Position numbers and translations under genes: made by a program. A stretch of 64,000 nt of DNA from assembly GCF_017352195.1 (NCBI RefSeq), contig NZ_CP071445.1, forward strand, positions 1,798,001-1,862,000. The letters are read 5' to 3'. A model generated the notes under the pieces. The model searched no databases. It saw only the letters and a program-made list of their open reading frames with translations, and was not told the DNA's origin. Origin of the DNA: Sedimentibacter sp. zth1 (GTDB lineage Bacteria > Bacillota > Clostridia > Tissierellales > Sedimentibacteraceae). Below, one piece after another: positions 19,153-30,100 of the stretch. Position 1 is the first letter of the stretch. Every line of letters starts with the position of its first letter.

Positions 19153-20856
19153 TTATAATTTAATTGATTCTTCCTCTAAGTTTAATTCATTAGTAACTAC
19201 CTTTATAGCTTCTTTCATTGTTTCTTCTTCAAAAGGATTTTTCAAATTAGCAAGTTTTAGTAGTTCAAAATATCCCTTGCTTCCTCCAGCTTTGCATAAT
19301 TCATAATAATCATTCCAAGCTTTTTCCTTGTCTTCCTTCATACGACCGTATAATTCATAAACACAAATTTGTGCAAGCGCATAATCAATGTAATAGAACG
19401 GATATAGAAAAATGTGTTGCTTTTGCATCCAAAATCCACCATTTTCTAAAAACTCATTTCCATCATAATCACGCCATGGCATATACTCTTTTTCTAATTC
19501 TCTCCATATTTCACGTCTTTTCAATGCACTCATATTTGGTATTTCATATATCTTATGTTGAAATTCATCAACGCAAGCTATATAAGGTATAACCATTATA
19601 CTATCAACAAGATGTGAGTAATAATATTTGTCAACACTTTCACCAAAGAATTCTTTCATCCATGGATACGTGAAAAATTCCATTGCCATTGAGTGTATCT
19701 CGTTTATTTCACTCGTTGAGTAACAGTTATTAAATATTTTTTGTGTTCTCATTGCAGTAAATGCTTCAAATGCATGGCCTGCCTCGTGTGTTAGAACATC
19801 TATATCAGCACTCGTTCCATTGAAATTTGAAAATATAAATGGAGCTTTATATTTTGGTAAAGCAGTACAATATCCTCCAAGGTGTTTATTAGGCTTTGTC
19901 TCTAAGTCAAACAACTCATAATTTACCATAAAGTCAAAAAACTCTTTAGTTTCACTGGAAAGTTCCCTGTACATTTTTTGAGCCTTGGTAACTAATTCTT
20001 CTCTATCCCCTATAGGAATTGCATTTCCATCTGTAAATAATATTTTTTCATCATAATACTTTATTTCATCTATTCCTAATCTATCTTTTTGCTGTTCAAT
20101 CAGTTTTTCGCAAACTGGAACAACATATTTTTTAATATTATCTCTAAACTTTTTAATATCTTCTGGCTTGTAATCAAATCTATTTCTTTGAAGATATGCA
20201 AGTGTTGTATAATCCTTGAATCCTAATTTTTTAGCCATTTTAGAACGATTACGCACTAGCTTATCATAAATTTCATCAAGACGAGGTGATACCTTTTGAT
20301 ATAAACCAGCCCATGCACAATATGCCTCTTTTCTTTCCTGTCTATCTATACTTTCCATATGTTTCAAAAGCCCATAAAAATTACATTCCTCTCCTTCAAA
20401 TGTAGTTTTACATGCAGCGGCTTCTTTAGAATATTCTGTACAAAGGTTGTTTTCTTTGATTAAATTCACAATAACTCTATTTTTCATAGTGCTTAAGGAT
20501 GCTTCAGTAATTCTAAACATTTGACTACCAAAATCTTCTTCAAGTTTTTCTCTATATTCAGAATTTATTAAAACCTTATTTAGCTTTTTAAGTAACATCA
20601 TTGTTTTTGGTAATGTATTATTGAAAAATTTCATTTCATCTTCATAAAATTTATCCGTTGTATCAATATTATTACGTATGCTTGACAGCATATATGAAGT
20701 TATAAAATCTAACACACTTTCTTGTGAATCCAAATAAATTTGTTTAAATCTGTCATATGATTTTGCTTTTTTTAAATCTTTTATTAAGTAATTAAAATCT
20801 ATTTTCAATTCTTTTATATTAGGTCTGATATAATTGATTTGATTAAATTTGTTCAT
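19153..20856 (-). CDS. pepF: M3-family oligoendopeptidase F
   Basis: 567 residues starting at the ATG 8 bases after GGAGG; a TTG five codons earlier overlaps that site and was rejected. The zinc motif is DVLTHEAGHAFEAF (HExxH, about residue 360), followed by the M3 downstream glutamate region EINEIHSMAMEFF. Other M3F landmarks are FNGTSADIDV and the C-terminal FYYIDYALAQICVYELYGR. It lacks a signal peptide, so it acts in the cytoplasm on peptides of about 7-17 residues. Length is normal. It has its own promoter just after the kinase gene, so it is probably a separate unit from the Tad operon, although no clear terminator separates them. Confidence 0.95.
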   Translation of the reverse strand: MNKFNQINYIRPNIKELKIDFNYLIKDLKKAKSYDRFKQIYLDSQESVLDFITSYMLSSIRNNIDTTDKFYEDEMKFFNNTLPKTMMLLKKLNKVLINSEYREKLEEDFGSQMFRITEASLSTMKNRVIVNLIKENNLCTEYSKEAAACKTTFEGEECNFYGLLKHMESIDRQERKEAYCAWAGLYQKVSPRLDEIYDKLVRNRSKMAKKLGFKDYTTLAYLQRNRFDYKPEDIKKFRDNIKKYVVPVCEKLIEQQKDRLGIDEIKYYDEKILFTDGNAIPIGDREELVTKAQKMYRELSSETKEFFDFMVNYELFDLETKPNKHLGGYCTALPKYKAPFIFSNFNGTSADIDVLTHEAGHAFEAFTAMRTQKIFNNCYSTSEINEIHSMAMEFFTYPWMKEFFGESVDKYYYSHLVDSIMVIPYIACVDEFQHKIYEIPNMSALKRREIWRELEKEYMPWRDYDGNEFLENGGFWMQKQHIFLYPFYYIDYALAQICVYELYGRMKEDKEKAWNDYYELCKAGGSKGYFELLKLANLKNPFEEETMKEAIKVVTNELNLEEESIKL

Positions 20857-20934
20857 TATACATACCTCCAAGATTTTTTCAGAAAATATATTTTATGTAA
20901 ATATTATATTTTAATGTATTATTTTCTATTTATA

Positions 20935-20963
20935 ATTTTATATGCTATACACATCAATGTCAA
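20935..20963 (-). promoter_or_regulatory. Promoter of pepF
   Basis: Minus strand TTGACA, 17 bases, TAAAAT, lying immediately after the stop codon of the kinase gene. Confidence 0.65.
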
Positions 20964-20964
20964 T

Positions 20965-21981
20965 CTACATTTTTTTATATACTAATTTATCAAGGTCTCT
21001 TTTTAATTCGTTAACATTTTGATATCTTTCATCTGCATCGTATTTAACTGCCTTAATAATTATTTTTTTTAAGTCTTTACAAATATTAATATTAAAAATA
21101 TCAAATACACAATCATTGCTTTTATTAAACTTAGGCATTTCACCAGTTAATAATTTATATAACGTAATCCCTAAGCTATAAATATCTGACCTATTATCTA
21201 TTCTGGTACTCTTATCGTAATTTTTATATGTAACTCTGCCACAATTAAGCTGCTCGAAATCACTGCAAATTGTATTTACATTTTTAAATACTAGTGTTTT
21301 AGTCACCGTATTATTATTATCGCAAACATTAGTATCCTCTTGGTTTTCTTGATAATTGATACTTTCAAGCAATTCTGTATGCTCACTTTTATTATTATCA
21401 ATATTTAGATTTCTTTTGATTTCTAATCTATTGCAAACATTAAACATTGAGCGTTGTTCTGGTGGAGAATATCCCATTGTATACCCTACAATATTTGCTG
21501 CATTGCTAAATAAAAGCGAAACGTTAAAATCTATCAAGCAAATATTATCGTCATTAGTTAACATAATATTTGCTGGTTTTATATCACTATGAATAATTGG
21601 AATTTGCATACTGTGTAAATAGTCCAATGCCTCACATAACTGTATTCCCCACTTTATTACTTTTTTTTGTGGAAATCTCTTCCTACATTTCAATTCTTCA
21701 CAAAAGCTTTTTCCTTCTATAAAATCCATTACTGTGTAAAATTTATTTTTTTTTTTAATAAAATCGTAAACCTGTGGTAAGTACATATGCCTTAAGTTTT
21801 TAAGTATATCAACCTCTGCACGATCATTAAATTTATTATTTACATTATTCTTTATTTCTTTAATTACTACATATTTTTCTAATCTAGTATGATATGCTTT
21901 ATATACCGTGCCACTTCCACCCGAACCAAGCAAGCTAATTATTTTATATGTGTCATTAAAATAGTTATCTTCAATTATCAT
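20965..21981 (-). CDS. Hanks-type Ser/Thr protein kinase without membrane or sensor domain
   Basis: 338 residues. Glycine loop LLGSGGSGTVYKAY, ATP-anchoring K41 (VVIKEI), catalytic loop HSDIKPANIM (D133), metal-binding DFN (D151; DFG is usual), activation-end GYSPPEQ and DNRSDIYSLG. An insert of about 85 residues, rich in Asn, Asp and Glu, separates PPEQ from DNRSDIYSLG. No transmembrane helix and no PASTA repeats follow, so the kinase is cytosolic, unlike the usual PrkC. It is the last gene of the Tad operon, 9 bases after the PP2C phosphatase and near an FHA gene, so it should phosphorylate Thr residues read by that FHA domain (inference). Confidence 0.93.
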   Translation of the reverse strand: MIIEDNYFNDTYKIISLLGSGGSGTVYKAYHTRLEKYVVIKEIKNNVNNKFNDRAEVDILKNLRHMYLPQVYDFIKKKNKFYTVMDFIEGKSFCEELKCRKRFPQKKVIKWGIQLCEALDYLHSMQIPIIHSDIKPANIMLTNDDNICLIDFNVSLLFSNAANIVGYTMGYSPPEQRSMFNVCNRLEIKRNLNIDNNKSEHTELLESINYQENQEDTNVCDNNNTVTKTLVFKNVNTICSDFEQLNCGRVTYKNYDKSTRIDNRSDIYSLGITLYKLLTGEMPKFNKSNDCVFDIFNINICKDLKKIIIKAVKYDADERYQNVNELKRDLDKLVYKKM

Positions 21982-21990
21982 TGTATCTCC

Positions 21991-22737
21991 TTATATGCAG
22001 CTTATAACACAAACTGTGATATTATCATTTTCTTTTCTTTTTTTCACTAAATTAATAGATTTCATTATTTGTTTTTGAATTTCGCTCTCATTTTTTAACC
22101 TTTTATAATTAAATACTTTATATAAATTGTAATCACTAAATTTGTGTATAAGTCCGTCAGTACATAATAAAAATACATCATGTAGTTTATTTTGTCCAAC
22201 TAAAAACATCGGCTCAATTTCCTTAGTCTGTCCTAGACATTGTAAAAGTATATTGCTATATTTTTTTATATTTTTTGAATTATTGATGTTTGAGGCTGCT
22301 AAATTATGATCGACTGTAAGTTGTAGGATTTTATCCGAAATTTTATACACTCTGCTATCTCCAATATGAGATAAATAATATTTATTGTCTTTAATTAATA
22401 TAGATGATAATGTTGTACCTAGTTTTACATTATTTTCTTGTCCATATGTATAAATGCATTTATTTATTCTGTTTATTAAACACCTTAATTCATTTATGAT
22501 TTGGTTATCTGTAAAAGCGTTTTTTATAAAATCAAGATTGTCATCAAACCACTTAGAAAATATCTCAACAGCAATTTTGCTTGCTTTTTCTCCACATTCC
22601 AAGCCACCCATACCATCACAAATAACACATAACACTATGTGTTTGTCATCTATATTTATTTGTTTAATGCATAATGAATCCTCATTTGTGCTTTTCACAG
22701 TTCCTTTGTCTGAATTAAATGAAATTATAAAATCCAT
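21991..22737 (-). CDS. PP2C-type protein phosphatase (Stp-like)
   Basis: 248 residues from the ATG that has GAGGAG 5 bases upstream; an upstream in-frame start would overlap the FHA gene. PP2C motifs in order: KSTNEDS (about 15-21), CDGMGG (D41), LSHIGDSRVYKI, VDHNLA, LLCTDGL and the final NDNITVCV. All metal-binding aspartates are visible. Length is that of the bacterial Stp/PrpC group; no membrane segment. It sits 9 bases ahead of the kinase and is expected to reverse its phosphorylations. Confidence 0.94.
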   Translation of the reverse strand: MDFIISFNSDKGTVKSTNEDSLCIKQINIDDKHIVLCVICDGMGGLECGEKASKIAVEIFSKWFDDNLDFIKNAFTDNQIINELRCLINRINKCIYTYGQENNVKLGTTLSSILIKDNKYYLSHIGDSRVYKISDKILQLTVDHNLAASNINNSKNIKKYSNILLQCLGQTKEIEPMFLVGQNKLHDVFLLCTDGLIHKFSDYNLYKVFNYKRLKNESEIQKQIMKSINLVKKRKENDNITVCVISCI

Positions 22738-22759
22738 AGTAACTCCTCTAATTTCTAAT

Positions 22760-24013
22760 TTAGTATAATTTAAATATAAATTCTTCATTGGACAATGTAA
22801 AAGTCATATTATGCTTTAGTTTAATTTTTTCTTCGTTTGTAACCTGCCTATTTCCCACGTAGGTATGATTTTTAGAATTATTATCCTGTATATAATAATC
22901 ATTCTCAATTTTTATTATATCTGCGTGAGTTCTACTAATAGTACTATTATTCTTTATAACATAATCTACATAGTTTACCTCTTTACCTAGCTTAAATAAA
23001 TCTTTGCTTATATATATTTTCTCATCGTTGGACATTCTAATAATGTATGGTGTACTGTTTATCCCACTATTTAACGAATCCAAAAATATTGTATCCTCTG
23101 AAAAAGATTCAAGTGAATTTTCATCAATTTTTTGAACTTCTATCTCTTTAACTTTTTTAAATGCTTTACTTTTCTGGCTTTTCAAAAGATTTATATTATT
23201 GTTAATCTTGTTCTTTATAACATTTATACTTAAAATATTAGGATATTTTTTTGCTTTTTTATCAACTTTATTTATTTTTTTATTACTTTTTTTATTGAAC
23301 TCTGGTGCAGGTATTGCAAAACTAAGCTTTTTGTCTAAAGATTTTCTTGCTTTTATAATTTTACTCTTAGAATCTGTAACAATTACATCATGAATTATTT
23401 CGCTTTTATTTAAATTTTCATTTTCTAAGTTAATTACATTATTTTCCTCATTTATTTCATCATCTAATCCTTTAATAAATTTTGACAAATCCTTTAATAT
23501 AAGCACACTTTCCGAGTTCAATAAATTTAAGATTTTAGATATATAAGTAGTATTCTCATTTAGCTCAAGCTTTGCATTAAATAACAATTCTTTTATAAAA
23601 TATTTTAAATCGATTTTTTTATTTTCTCCCTCGATAGGTAAGCAAATAAATGATAAATCTAAACTTGAGACATCTATATAAATATAGTTCTTGTCCCATA
23701 TCAAATGATTACTTGAAATTAAATAATCTTCTATTTCTACCAAAGTATTTATAAGGCTTTTCAGAATTTTAAGTGCCTTTTTTTTATTGATCTCGCTCTC
23801 TAAAAATCTTGATAGTGATATTTTTGAACTAACATTATATTTATAAAAGCTTTTTTCATCTATGCTTGAATATGTAACGTCAAGTAGTCCAAATATCTTA
23901 TTTGACGTAAGCATCATGTGTTCGACATTATCAATTCTATCATCAGGCTGTATTTCATATGCTAAATTAATATAACTACTATTGCTTTCCAACGCAAAAT
24001 TATATTTTTCCAC
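22760..24013 (-). CDS. FHA-domain protein with N-terminal DUF6382-type domain
   Basis: 417 residues, GTG start with GGGGGAAAC upstream. Residues 1-170 resemble the DUF6382 domain found ahead of FHA domains in Bacillota. The middle (about 200-310) is a Lys-rich, probably disordered linker. The last 85 residues form a canonical FHA domain: FKLGKE, then STISRTHADI (phosphothreonine-binding Ser, Arg and His), DNNSKNHTYVG and the closing strand. It lacks any membrane helix. Expected role: to bind phosphothreonine on a Tad component or on the kinase and link signalling to the pilus. It is 22 bases from PP2C. Confidence 0.92.
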   Translation of the reverse strand: MEKYNFALESNSSYINLAYEIQPDDRIDNVEHMMLTSNKIFGLLDVTYSSIDEKSFYKYNVSSKISLSRFLESEINKKKALKILKSLINTLVEIEDYLISSNHLIWDKNYIYIDVSSLDLSFICLPIEGENKKIDLKYFIKELLFNAKLELNENTTYISKILNLLNSESVLILKDLSKFIKGLDDEINEENNVINLENENLNKSEIIHDVIVTDSKSKIIKARKSLDKKLSFAIPAPEFNKKSNKKINKVDKKAKKYPNILSINVIKNKINNNINLLKSQKSKAFKKVKEIEVQKIDENSLESFSEDTIFLDSLNSGINSTPYIIRMSNDEKIYISKDLFKLGKEVNYVDYVIKNNSTISRTHADIIKIENDYYIQDNNSKNHTYVGNRQVTNEEKIKLKHNMTFTLSNEEFIFKLY

Positions 24014-24024
24014 TACGTTTCCCC

Positions 24025-25326
24025 CTATTTTTCAAAATATTTAAGTGTTATTGTTCTCCAACTAGATTTTAATACAGCACCAACACCATTTTTATTAAAT
24101 GATTTTGCACCATTAAATTGTGGCTCTATAATAACACTTTCATTTTTATCTATATATCCCCAAAGCTTATCTATTTGTACTGGTGCAAGTCCACAAGAAA
24201 AAGAATGTGCATTTTGATATGTTGGATTTATAACTGTTTTGCCATTTTTATCAATAAATCCCCACAACCCATTTATTTTAACTGCTGCATATTCTAAACT
24301 ATTAACAAAAAAATCTACATCATCGTATATAGGTTCCGTTATTTCTTTTCCATAACAGTCTACTAGCAGGTATTTGCCATTTTTATTTAAAAACAACAGT
24401 TCACACCTTGACGCATAATTTATATTGCTAACCTTAACTCCGTCATATGTATTATCTGTTACATCCTCAAATTTAGTGTTTATAATTTTATATTTATCAT
24501 CCATTTTTACTACTGCAACTCCGTCATTGAATGAAGTTGCATAATCATAAAACTCGTGCATTTCATTGAATTTTCTATCAACAAACCCATATTTACCTTT
24601 TGCTTTAACTAAAGCGTATCCTTCTTTTGAAAAAGTACCTAAATATTCATATGTATTGTCAGGAGCAAGCCGTTTAAATCCATTTTTATCTACATAGTAA
24701 TACTCACCTTCAAGTTTTACTGGTGCAAGCCTTAACTTTTTATCATTGTCAAAAATATTGATAAACTCAAATTTTGCCTTTAATACTACACAACCATTTA
24801 TATTTAATATCCCATATTTTTCACCCTTCTTAAATACTGCGCATCCATTCTTAAAATCAGAAATATAAGTATAATAATCATAACCTAAATCATACTTCCC
24901 TCTAAGCGACTGCAATTTATTATGTATAACATCCTTGTCTACTGCATTGTTCAAATTTTCTTTATACCACTCAATTGCCCTATCATGCTTATTGCAGTCA
25001 ACATAATAATCTCCAAGCATAACAATCAACTCATCGGTAGAATTTTCATTCATTAGCTGTTGACAATACTGTTCAAAAGAGTTATACATTGATGCACTTT
25101 TATACACATTTAATATATTTAATTTAATATTATAGTCATTAGGTGAAAGCTTTAATGCTTCTTTATAACAATTTAATGCTTCAATATATATTTCCTTTTC
25201 CATATAATTTTGTGCATTTTCAAGTAGCAAATTATATTTATCATGATTTTTTTCTCCACTTTCAATTACAAAACCCCATGAAAATATTATCATTAGTATA
25301 AAAATTATTAGCACAACCCTCTTCAT
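24025..25326 (-). CDS. WG-repeat protein with N-terminal membrane anchor and TPR region
   Basis: 433 residues. The N-terminus (VVLIIFILMIIFSWGFVI) is a membrane anchor or signal. Residues about 30-130 form TPR-like helices (YIEALNCYKEALKLSPNDYN). The rest is about six WG repeats, for example LWGFIDKNGKTVINPTY and LWGYIDKNESVIIEPQF, folding as short beta units. This is an outward-facing repeat protein by topology. It stands in the pilus operon between the prepilin peptidase and the FHA gene. The TPR part could take the place of TadD (inference). Confidence 0.88.
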   Translation of the reverse strand: MKRVVLIIFILMIIFSWGFVIESGEKNHDKYNLLLENAQNYMEKEIYIEALNCYKEALKLSPNDYNIKLNILNVYKSASMYNSFEQYCQQLMNENSTDELIVMLGDYYVDCNKHDRAIEWYKENLNNAVDKDVIHNKLQSLRGKYDLGYDYYTYISDFKNGCAVFKKGEKYGILNINGCVVLKAKFEFINIFDNDKKLRLAPVKLEGEYYYVDKNGFKRLAPDNTYEYLGTFSKEGYALVKAKGKYGFVDRKFNEMHEFYDYATSFNDGVAVVKMDDKYKIINTKFEDVTDNTYDGVKVSNINYASRCELLFLNKNGKYLLVDCYGKEITEPIYDDVDFFVNSLEYAAVKINGLWGFIDKNGKTVINPTYQNAHSFSCGLAPVQIDKLWGYIDKNESVIIEPQFNGAKSFNKNGVGAVLKSSWRTITLKYFEK

Positions 25327-25335
25327 AAAATCCCC

Positions 25336-25860
25336 CTATAAATTAAATATCAATGTTATATATGTTCCAACTGCAATAAATGGTGCAAATGGCACTGAAT
25401 CTTTAGACTTGATTTTTTTCATAATAATCATAACTATTAATACAATGGATGATATTATTAGAGATAGCAACATACAACTAAATATTTTTCTAATCCCAAC
25501 ATAAAAACCAACTACACCAATAAGCTTTATATCACCCATTCCAACAGAACCTCTCATAAGTGCATATGCTAATAAAAAACAACCACTACCTACTAAAAGA
25601 CCTAAAAAAGATAACAGTAAAATAGATTTATACACCTCTGTGTTTAGCAAGCATTCAATCACTAAAAATCCGCACCTAGCTACCAACATTATCAAAACGT
25701 ATTTATTTGGGATAATTTTTGTTTTATAATCATGAAAAGCTGTTATTATCAGCATGTTTAGTAAAAACAAATATTTACAAATTGTGATGTATCCATAACC
25801 AACATGCTTCATAAGAAAAAAACTTAAAACATTAAATATTGTACATATAAAGTATTTCAT
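25336..25860 (-). CDS. A24-type prepilin peptidase (TadV/CpaA-like)
   Basis: 174 residues from the ATG; its A overlaps the TGA of the upstream gene (TGATG), a sign of coupled translation. Membrane enzyme with several hydrophobic segments and both catalytic aspartates: FHDYKTKIIPN and SVGMGDIKLIG (the GxGDxK motif). No N-methyltransferase domain, as expected for Tad-type enzymes. It would cleave the leader of the Flp pilin and the pseudopilins after their conserved Gly or Ala within this operon. Confidence 0.93.
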   Translation of the reverse strand: MKYFICTIFNVLSFFLMKHVGYGYITICKYLFLLNMLIITAFHDYKTKIIPNKYVLIMLVARCGFLVIECLLNTEVYKSILLLSFLGLLVGSGCFLLAYALMRGSVGMGDIKLIGVVGFYVGIRKIFSCMLLSLIISSIVLIVMIIMKKIKSKDSVPFAPFIAVGTYITLIFNL

Positions 25861-27170
25861 CAATTATTCACCTCAACAATACCATCACTATAATAAAATT
25901 CTATATCAAGGCTATCAGCCTTTAATTCTTTTTTAATTTGTTCAACAATTTTTTGTATATCTTCTGATTTAACCAACGCTGACTTTTGTATTACTATAAT
26001 AACCTTGCATTTAATATTTTTACTGCTTGATGGATATTTAATTCCATCTGTCATTACTACGGAATCTATCTTTTTTATATCTTCTAGCGCTTTGTTGCAA
26101 TAATGTTTAGCCTTATTTTTTATCGTATTAAGCTTTAACTCACCATTTTCGCAATACGATTTCATTTCAGTATTCATTGAATGAACGTATGTATATATGC
26201 TTTTATTGTTATCATAAAAATCTAAACCTACTGGTATTCTAACTGTAGCTAGTGACCTTTCATTTTTAATTATATTTATAAATTCATTTGTAGTTCTTTC
26301 TCCACCATAATCCCAAATATTTATAAAGCTTTTACCAGAATCTTTATTATCATTTACAATTAATTCATTTTCACCAAGATTCGATTGCCATCCAAGAGTT
26401 GATGCATTAAGCTTATATACAAAATCTTTTTTAGGGAATAGTGGTATATCCAATTTCATGCTGTATATTACAGTTATATTTATTGTTTTACCATCGCAAA
26501 ACAAAGTTGATAAATCAAAGTTAAGTCCATCTACTCCATTTATTACACCTAATTTTTTTAAGCGTTTATCAGCAGACAAAGATTCTGTTTCGATATATTT
26601 TTCAACCATTAGTTTACTCATCGGAGAAGCTATAAATTTTGATATAGCATAATCCGCTATCTCATTTTTTGCTACTAACAAAAAGCCTCTTAGCACAGCA
26701 TTAGGATCTTTAAAATATTCCTCAGCCTGTCCTATCATTGATAATGCAGATGCATCAATATTTTCATAAGATTTTTTGATAGTTTTAGCTGCATCTTCAT
26801 ATTTTTCAAATACACCAATAGCATTATCAAATGAATCTAACTTTTCATCTTCATAGGACAAATCTATTTGACTAACATTTTTTTCTTCATCTTGAATTAC
26901 AGTGATAAATTTTACTGCCTCACTAATTAATTCATCTGTGTTGTTTATAACTTGGTTTTTTTCAGTTACATCTCTATTGAAACCAAGCTTATTTGTTATA
27001 TAGCTGTATTGCGACATTTCACGCGCTACTTGGTTTATAGAATGCTGTATAATAATTTGAGTCATAGCAAATTTGCATAAAGATAATACTGAAATAAATC
27101 CAAATATAAAAATAACCAATACAATAGAAGCTTCTACCGTTAATGAACCTTTATTTCGATTTTTAATCAT
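25860..27170 (-). CDS. TadE/TadG-like pseudopilin-type surface protein
   Basis: 436 residues. The N-terminus KGSLTVEASIVLVIFIFGFI is a type-IV-prepilin-like leader with the conserved Glu in the hydrophobic helix. The rest is extracytoplasmic, without a recognised domain; it ends with a probable small alpha/beta fold. It overlaps the prepilin peptidase by one base and lies 24 bases after the 1188-residue gene. Such minor pilins are assumed to prime or cap the Tad fibre. Confidence 0.85.
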   Translation of the reverse strand: MIKNRNKGSLTVEASIVLVIFIFGFISVLSLCKFAMTQIIIQHSINQVAREMSQYSYITNKLGFNRDVTEKNQVINNTDELISEAVKFITVIQDEEKNVSQIDLSYEDEKLDSFDNAIGVFEKYEDAAKTIKKSYENIDASALSMIGQAEEYFKDPNAVLRGFLLVAKNEIADYAISKFIASPMSKLMVEKYIETESLSADKRLKKLGVINGVDGLNFDLSTLFCDGKTINITVIYSMKLDIPLFPKKDFVYKLNASTLGWQSNLGENELIVNDNKDSGKSFINIWDYGGERTTNEFINIIKNERSLATVRIPVGLDFYDNNKSIYTYVHSMNTEMKSYCENGELKLNTIKNKAKHYCNKALEDIKKIDSVVMTDGIKYPSSSKNIKCKVIIVIQKSALVKSEDIQKIVEQIKKELKADSLDIEFYYSDGIVEVNN

Positions 27171-27194
27171 TCATTTTCACCATACCTTAAATCC

Positions 27195-30100
27195 TTAATA
27201 TCCAAAAATATCTTTACATTCTATATAATATTTGTTTTCTTTTAATGGATTATCAAATATTTTGCTATTCATCAAAGTTGTTCTTACACTAGTTTTAGTC
27301 TTTATTGTTATCATAGTATACGAATTTTTTAACCTAAAGCTTGGAGATAGTGCATTATTGGAACAAACTAAGTTTAGCTTTATCAAATCACACATTCTAG
27401 CAATATATGCTTCATCCTTACCTACTGATAGACCCGATATCAAGAATAACTTTACATACTCTTTATAACTCATAGTAATTGCATTGATACCCTTTGTATT
27501 ATTAGTTTTAGATAAACCTGTACTATTTTCCGAACTTTTAGAACTAGAATAATTTATAGAAACTTTTTGAGTAAATTCATCAATTATTTTATTTGCCTCA
27601 TTTTTTATATCACCTTTTATATTATAAAGTTTATTTTTTGCAGCTGTTTTCAAATCATTGTAACCATTCAATATAATTTGATTTTTAACTTTTGTACACA
27701 GGTCGGTTATATAATTTGAAATTATATCCTCAATTTCAAATTTAAATGTTGACATGTCATTATCTATTTTAGACATTGCACTATTTATTTTTTCTTTAAT
27801 ACTTTCTAATTCATACTTAACAAACTCATCTAATGCTATAAGTTTAATTTGTTTAATAAAGCTTTCCTCTTCACTTTCTATGCTATTTCTTAAATTTTTG
27901 TATATATTATCTAAATCAGCTAATATATCATTCGTTGGGTTTACAACATTTGTAGTAATAATTAGGTTGATTTTTGCTTGAATAGGAGCTAATAGCATAT
28001 TTGTGACACTTTTTGATAAATCATTTGCCAAGCTATCTGCATACTCATCAATAGCCATATTTAGTTCTTTTATTTTATCGTCACAATAATTTTCAGATAA
28101 CTCTATAACTTTATTGGAAATATCATCAAGGCATTTTTCAACCATTGATTTAGCAACCGTTACCGTTACTTCATTAACTATTCCACTTGGTTTTAAAATC
28201 CAAGTGGAAAATGATTTGTATATTACCACATTTTCTCCATTCATAAGCCTTGTTAAATCAATAGCTGTTTCGCCCATAGCTAAAGCAATCATTAATACAT
28301 TTTGCACAATAGGTACACCAAAACCTGTCCAACCTGCTAGCGCCAATGCTGCTGTCAACGTCCAAGCTTTAATTTCAGCATCTGTATAAGCATAAATAGT
28401 ATTTAGTACAAACCTCATGCCATATATAGTTGCTGATGTGTATGTTACATTTCTGTTTGTTTTTTCACCTATTTGCCCCCACAAAATGTATTCTAATTCA
28501 TTTCTATACAGGTAATTATTATCTTCATTTATATTTATTCCACTTAAGGTTTTTTCCGATATATCATTGTTTCCTTTATTGGTAGTATAGCAACTAAACA
28601 TTTCTCCCATATATTCTGAAATATATAAATTATCTCTTCCATCTTCTCCAAGCTGTGAAAAGAAATTGCCTATACCCTTTAAAGGAGATAATGATTCCTC
28701 TATGTTTTCATCTTGTTTCTCAACAAAGTTTTTGCTTTCACTATTTTTGCCTACATTTAAATTTTTATCTATGTTTTCAGTCATAACAATTTCATCGTCT
28801 TGTTGGCTTAATAACAATACCGTTGCCAAATCATTGTATATTTCGCCTTCGTTTGGTACCTTATGGTCTTTAATAGAATTATTTTCACTATCCTTTTTAT
28901 ATTGTTCGACTGATTTATTTACAGTAGATAAAAGTGTTTTCTTTTGTTTATTTACTTCTTTTTCTGTAGCTTTTGTACTTTCTGTTAAGCTATGGGTACA
29001 ATTTTTTGATAAGAATTTATAAAATTCTTCGTTTTTTATAGATAAAATATTTTTATCATTGAAGCTTTGCAATGTTGGAATATAAAATACATCTTTTAGC
29101 ACTTGATTAGATTTTTCATCTATTTGCTCTACATTAATAATATTGTTTATATTTATATATTGTTCAAATTTATCCATTGCATTAGCAATATTTTTGTACC
29201 CAATAGAGTATTTGCAATACTCTATTTTCTCTATAGTATCTGTATATAAAGCATAATATGAATAATTTTCATCTATTTTATCAATTAGGCTTTTTATTTG
29301 ATTTTCCTTTAGACAACTGGTTAAATCGTTATATTGCATCATTAGATTTGTTTTTATATCTCCATCTGACAATTCATTCAAAGCATTTTTCCACTCAACA
29401 GCACTTTCTTTAAGACGAGGAATTTCTTCACTTATTAATTGTTCTAAATTATCATCTACAGTCTTTGCTTTATCTTTTATTTCAACTGCTTGATTATATT
29501 TTATTGATAAATATTCGATTAAATCGTTTATATTCTTATTAACTATTTCTTTACAATTACTCTTTTTATGCTTTAAATCATTTACAAATGAATTAATATC
29601 TTCTATAGCATCATTTAAATAATTTATTAAATCAGAGTAGTTCTTTCGTTCCTCCTCCAAAGCATAATTTGGAAGTGCTATGTAATCTATATTATCCTTA
29701 ATTGCCTGCTCTTTTCTTTTTTCTTCTTCTACTCTATGTATTTCTATTAGCATATCTTCATATTCGTTAAATTTACTACCTAAAACACTGTTATAAACTA
29801 AAATTAAATTAATTATTTCAATATTATCAACAATAGAAAAATAGTAGTCAATTATTTCATTTACATTGGTTTTATCCTTTTTATTATTCAGTAAATCAAC
29901 TATTGTATATGTATTATCCTCTAAATAATTTTTTATTTGTGAATAAGATAATAAAACATCATTTTTTGAGTAGTTGTTTTCATATTTTAAAGACTCATTT
30001 TTGTATACGCCAACTATCAACTTATTTATATCATTTATTCCTAAAATATTGTCTATACCACTGCTTGCCTCATTTACAAAATCATTAATGCTATAATTAT

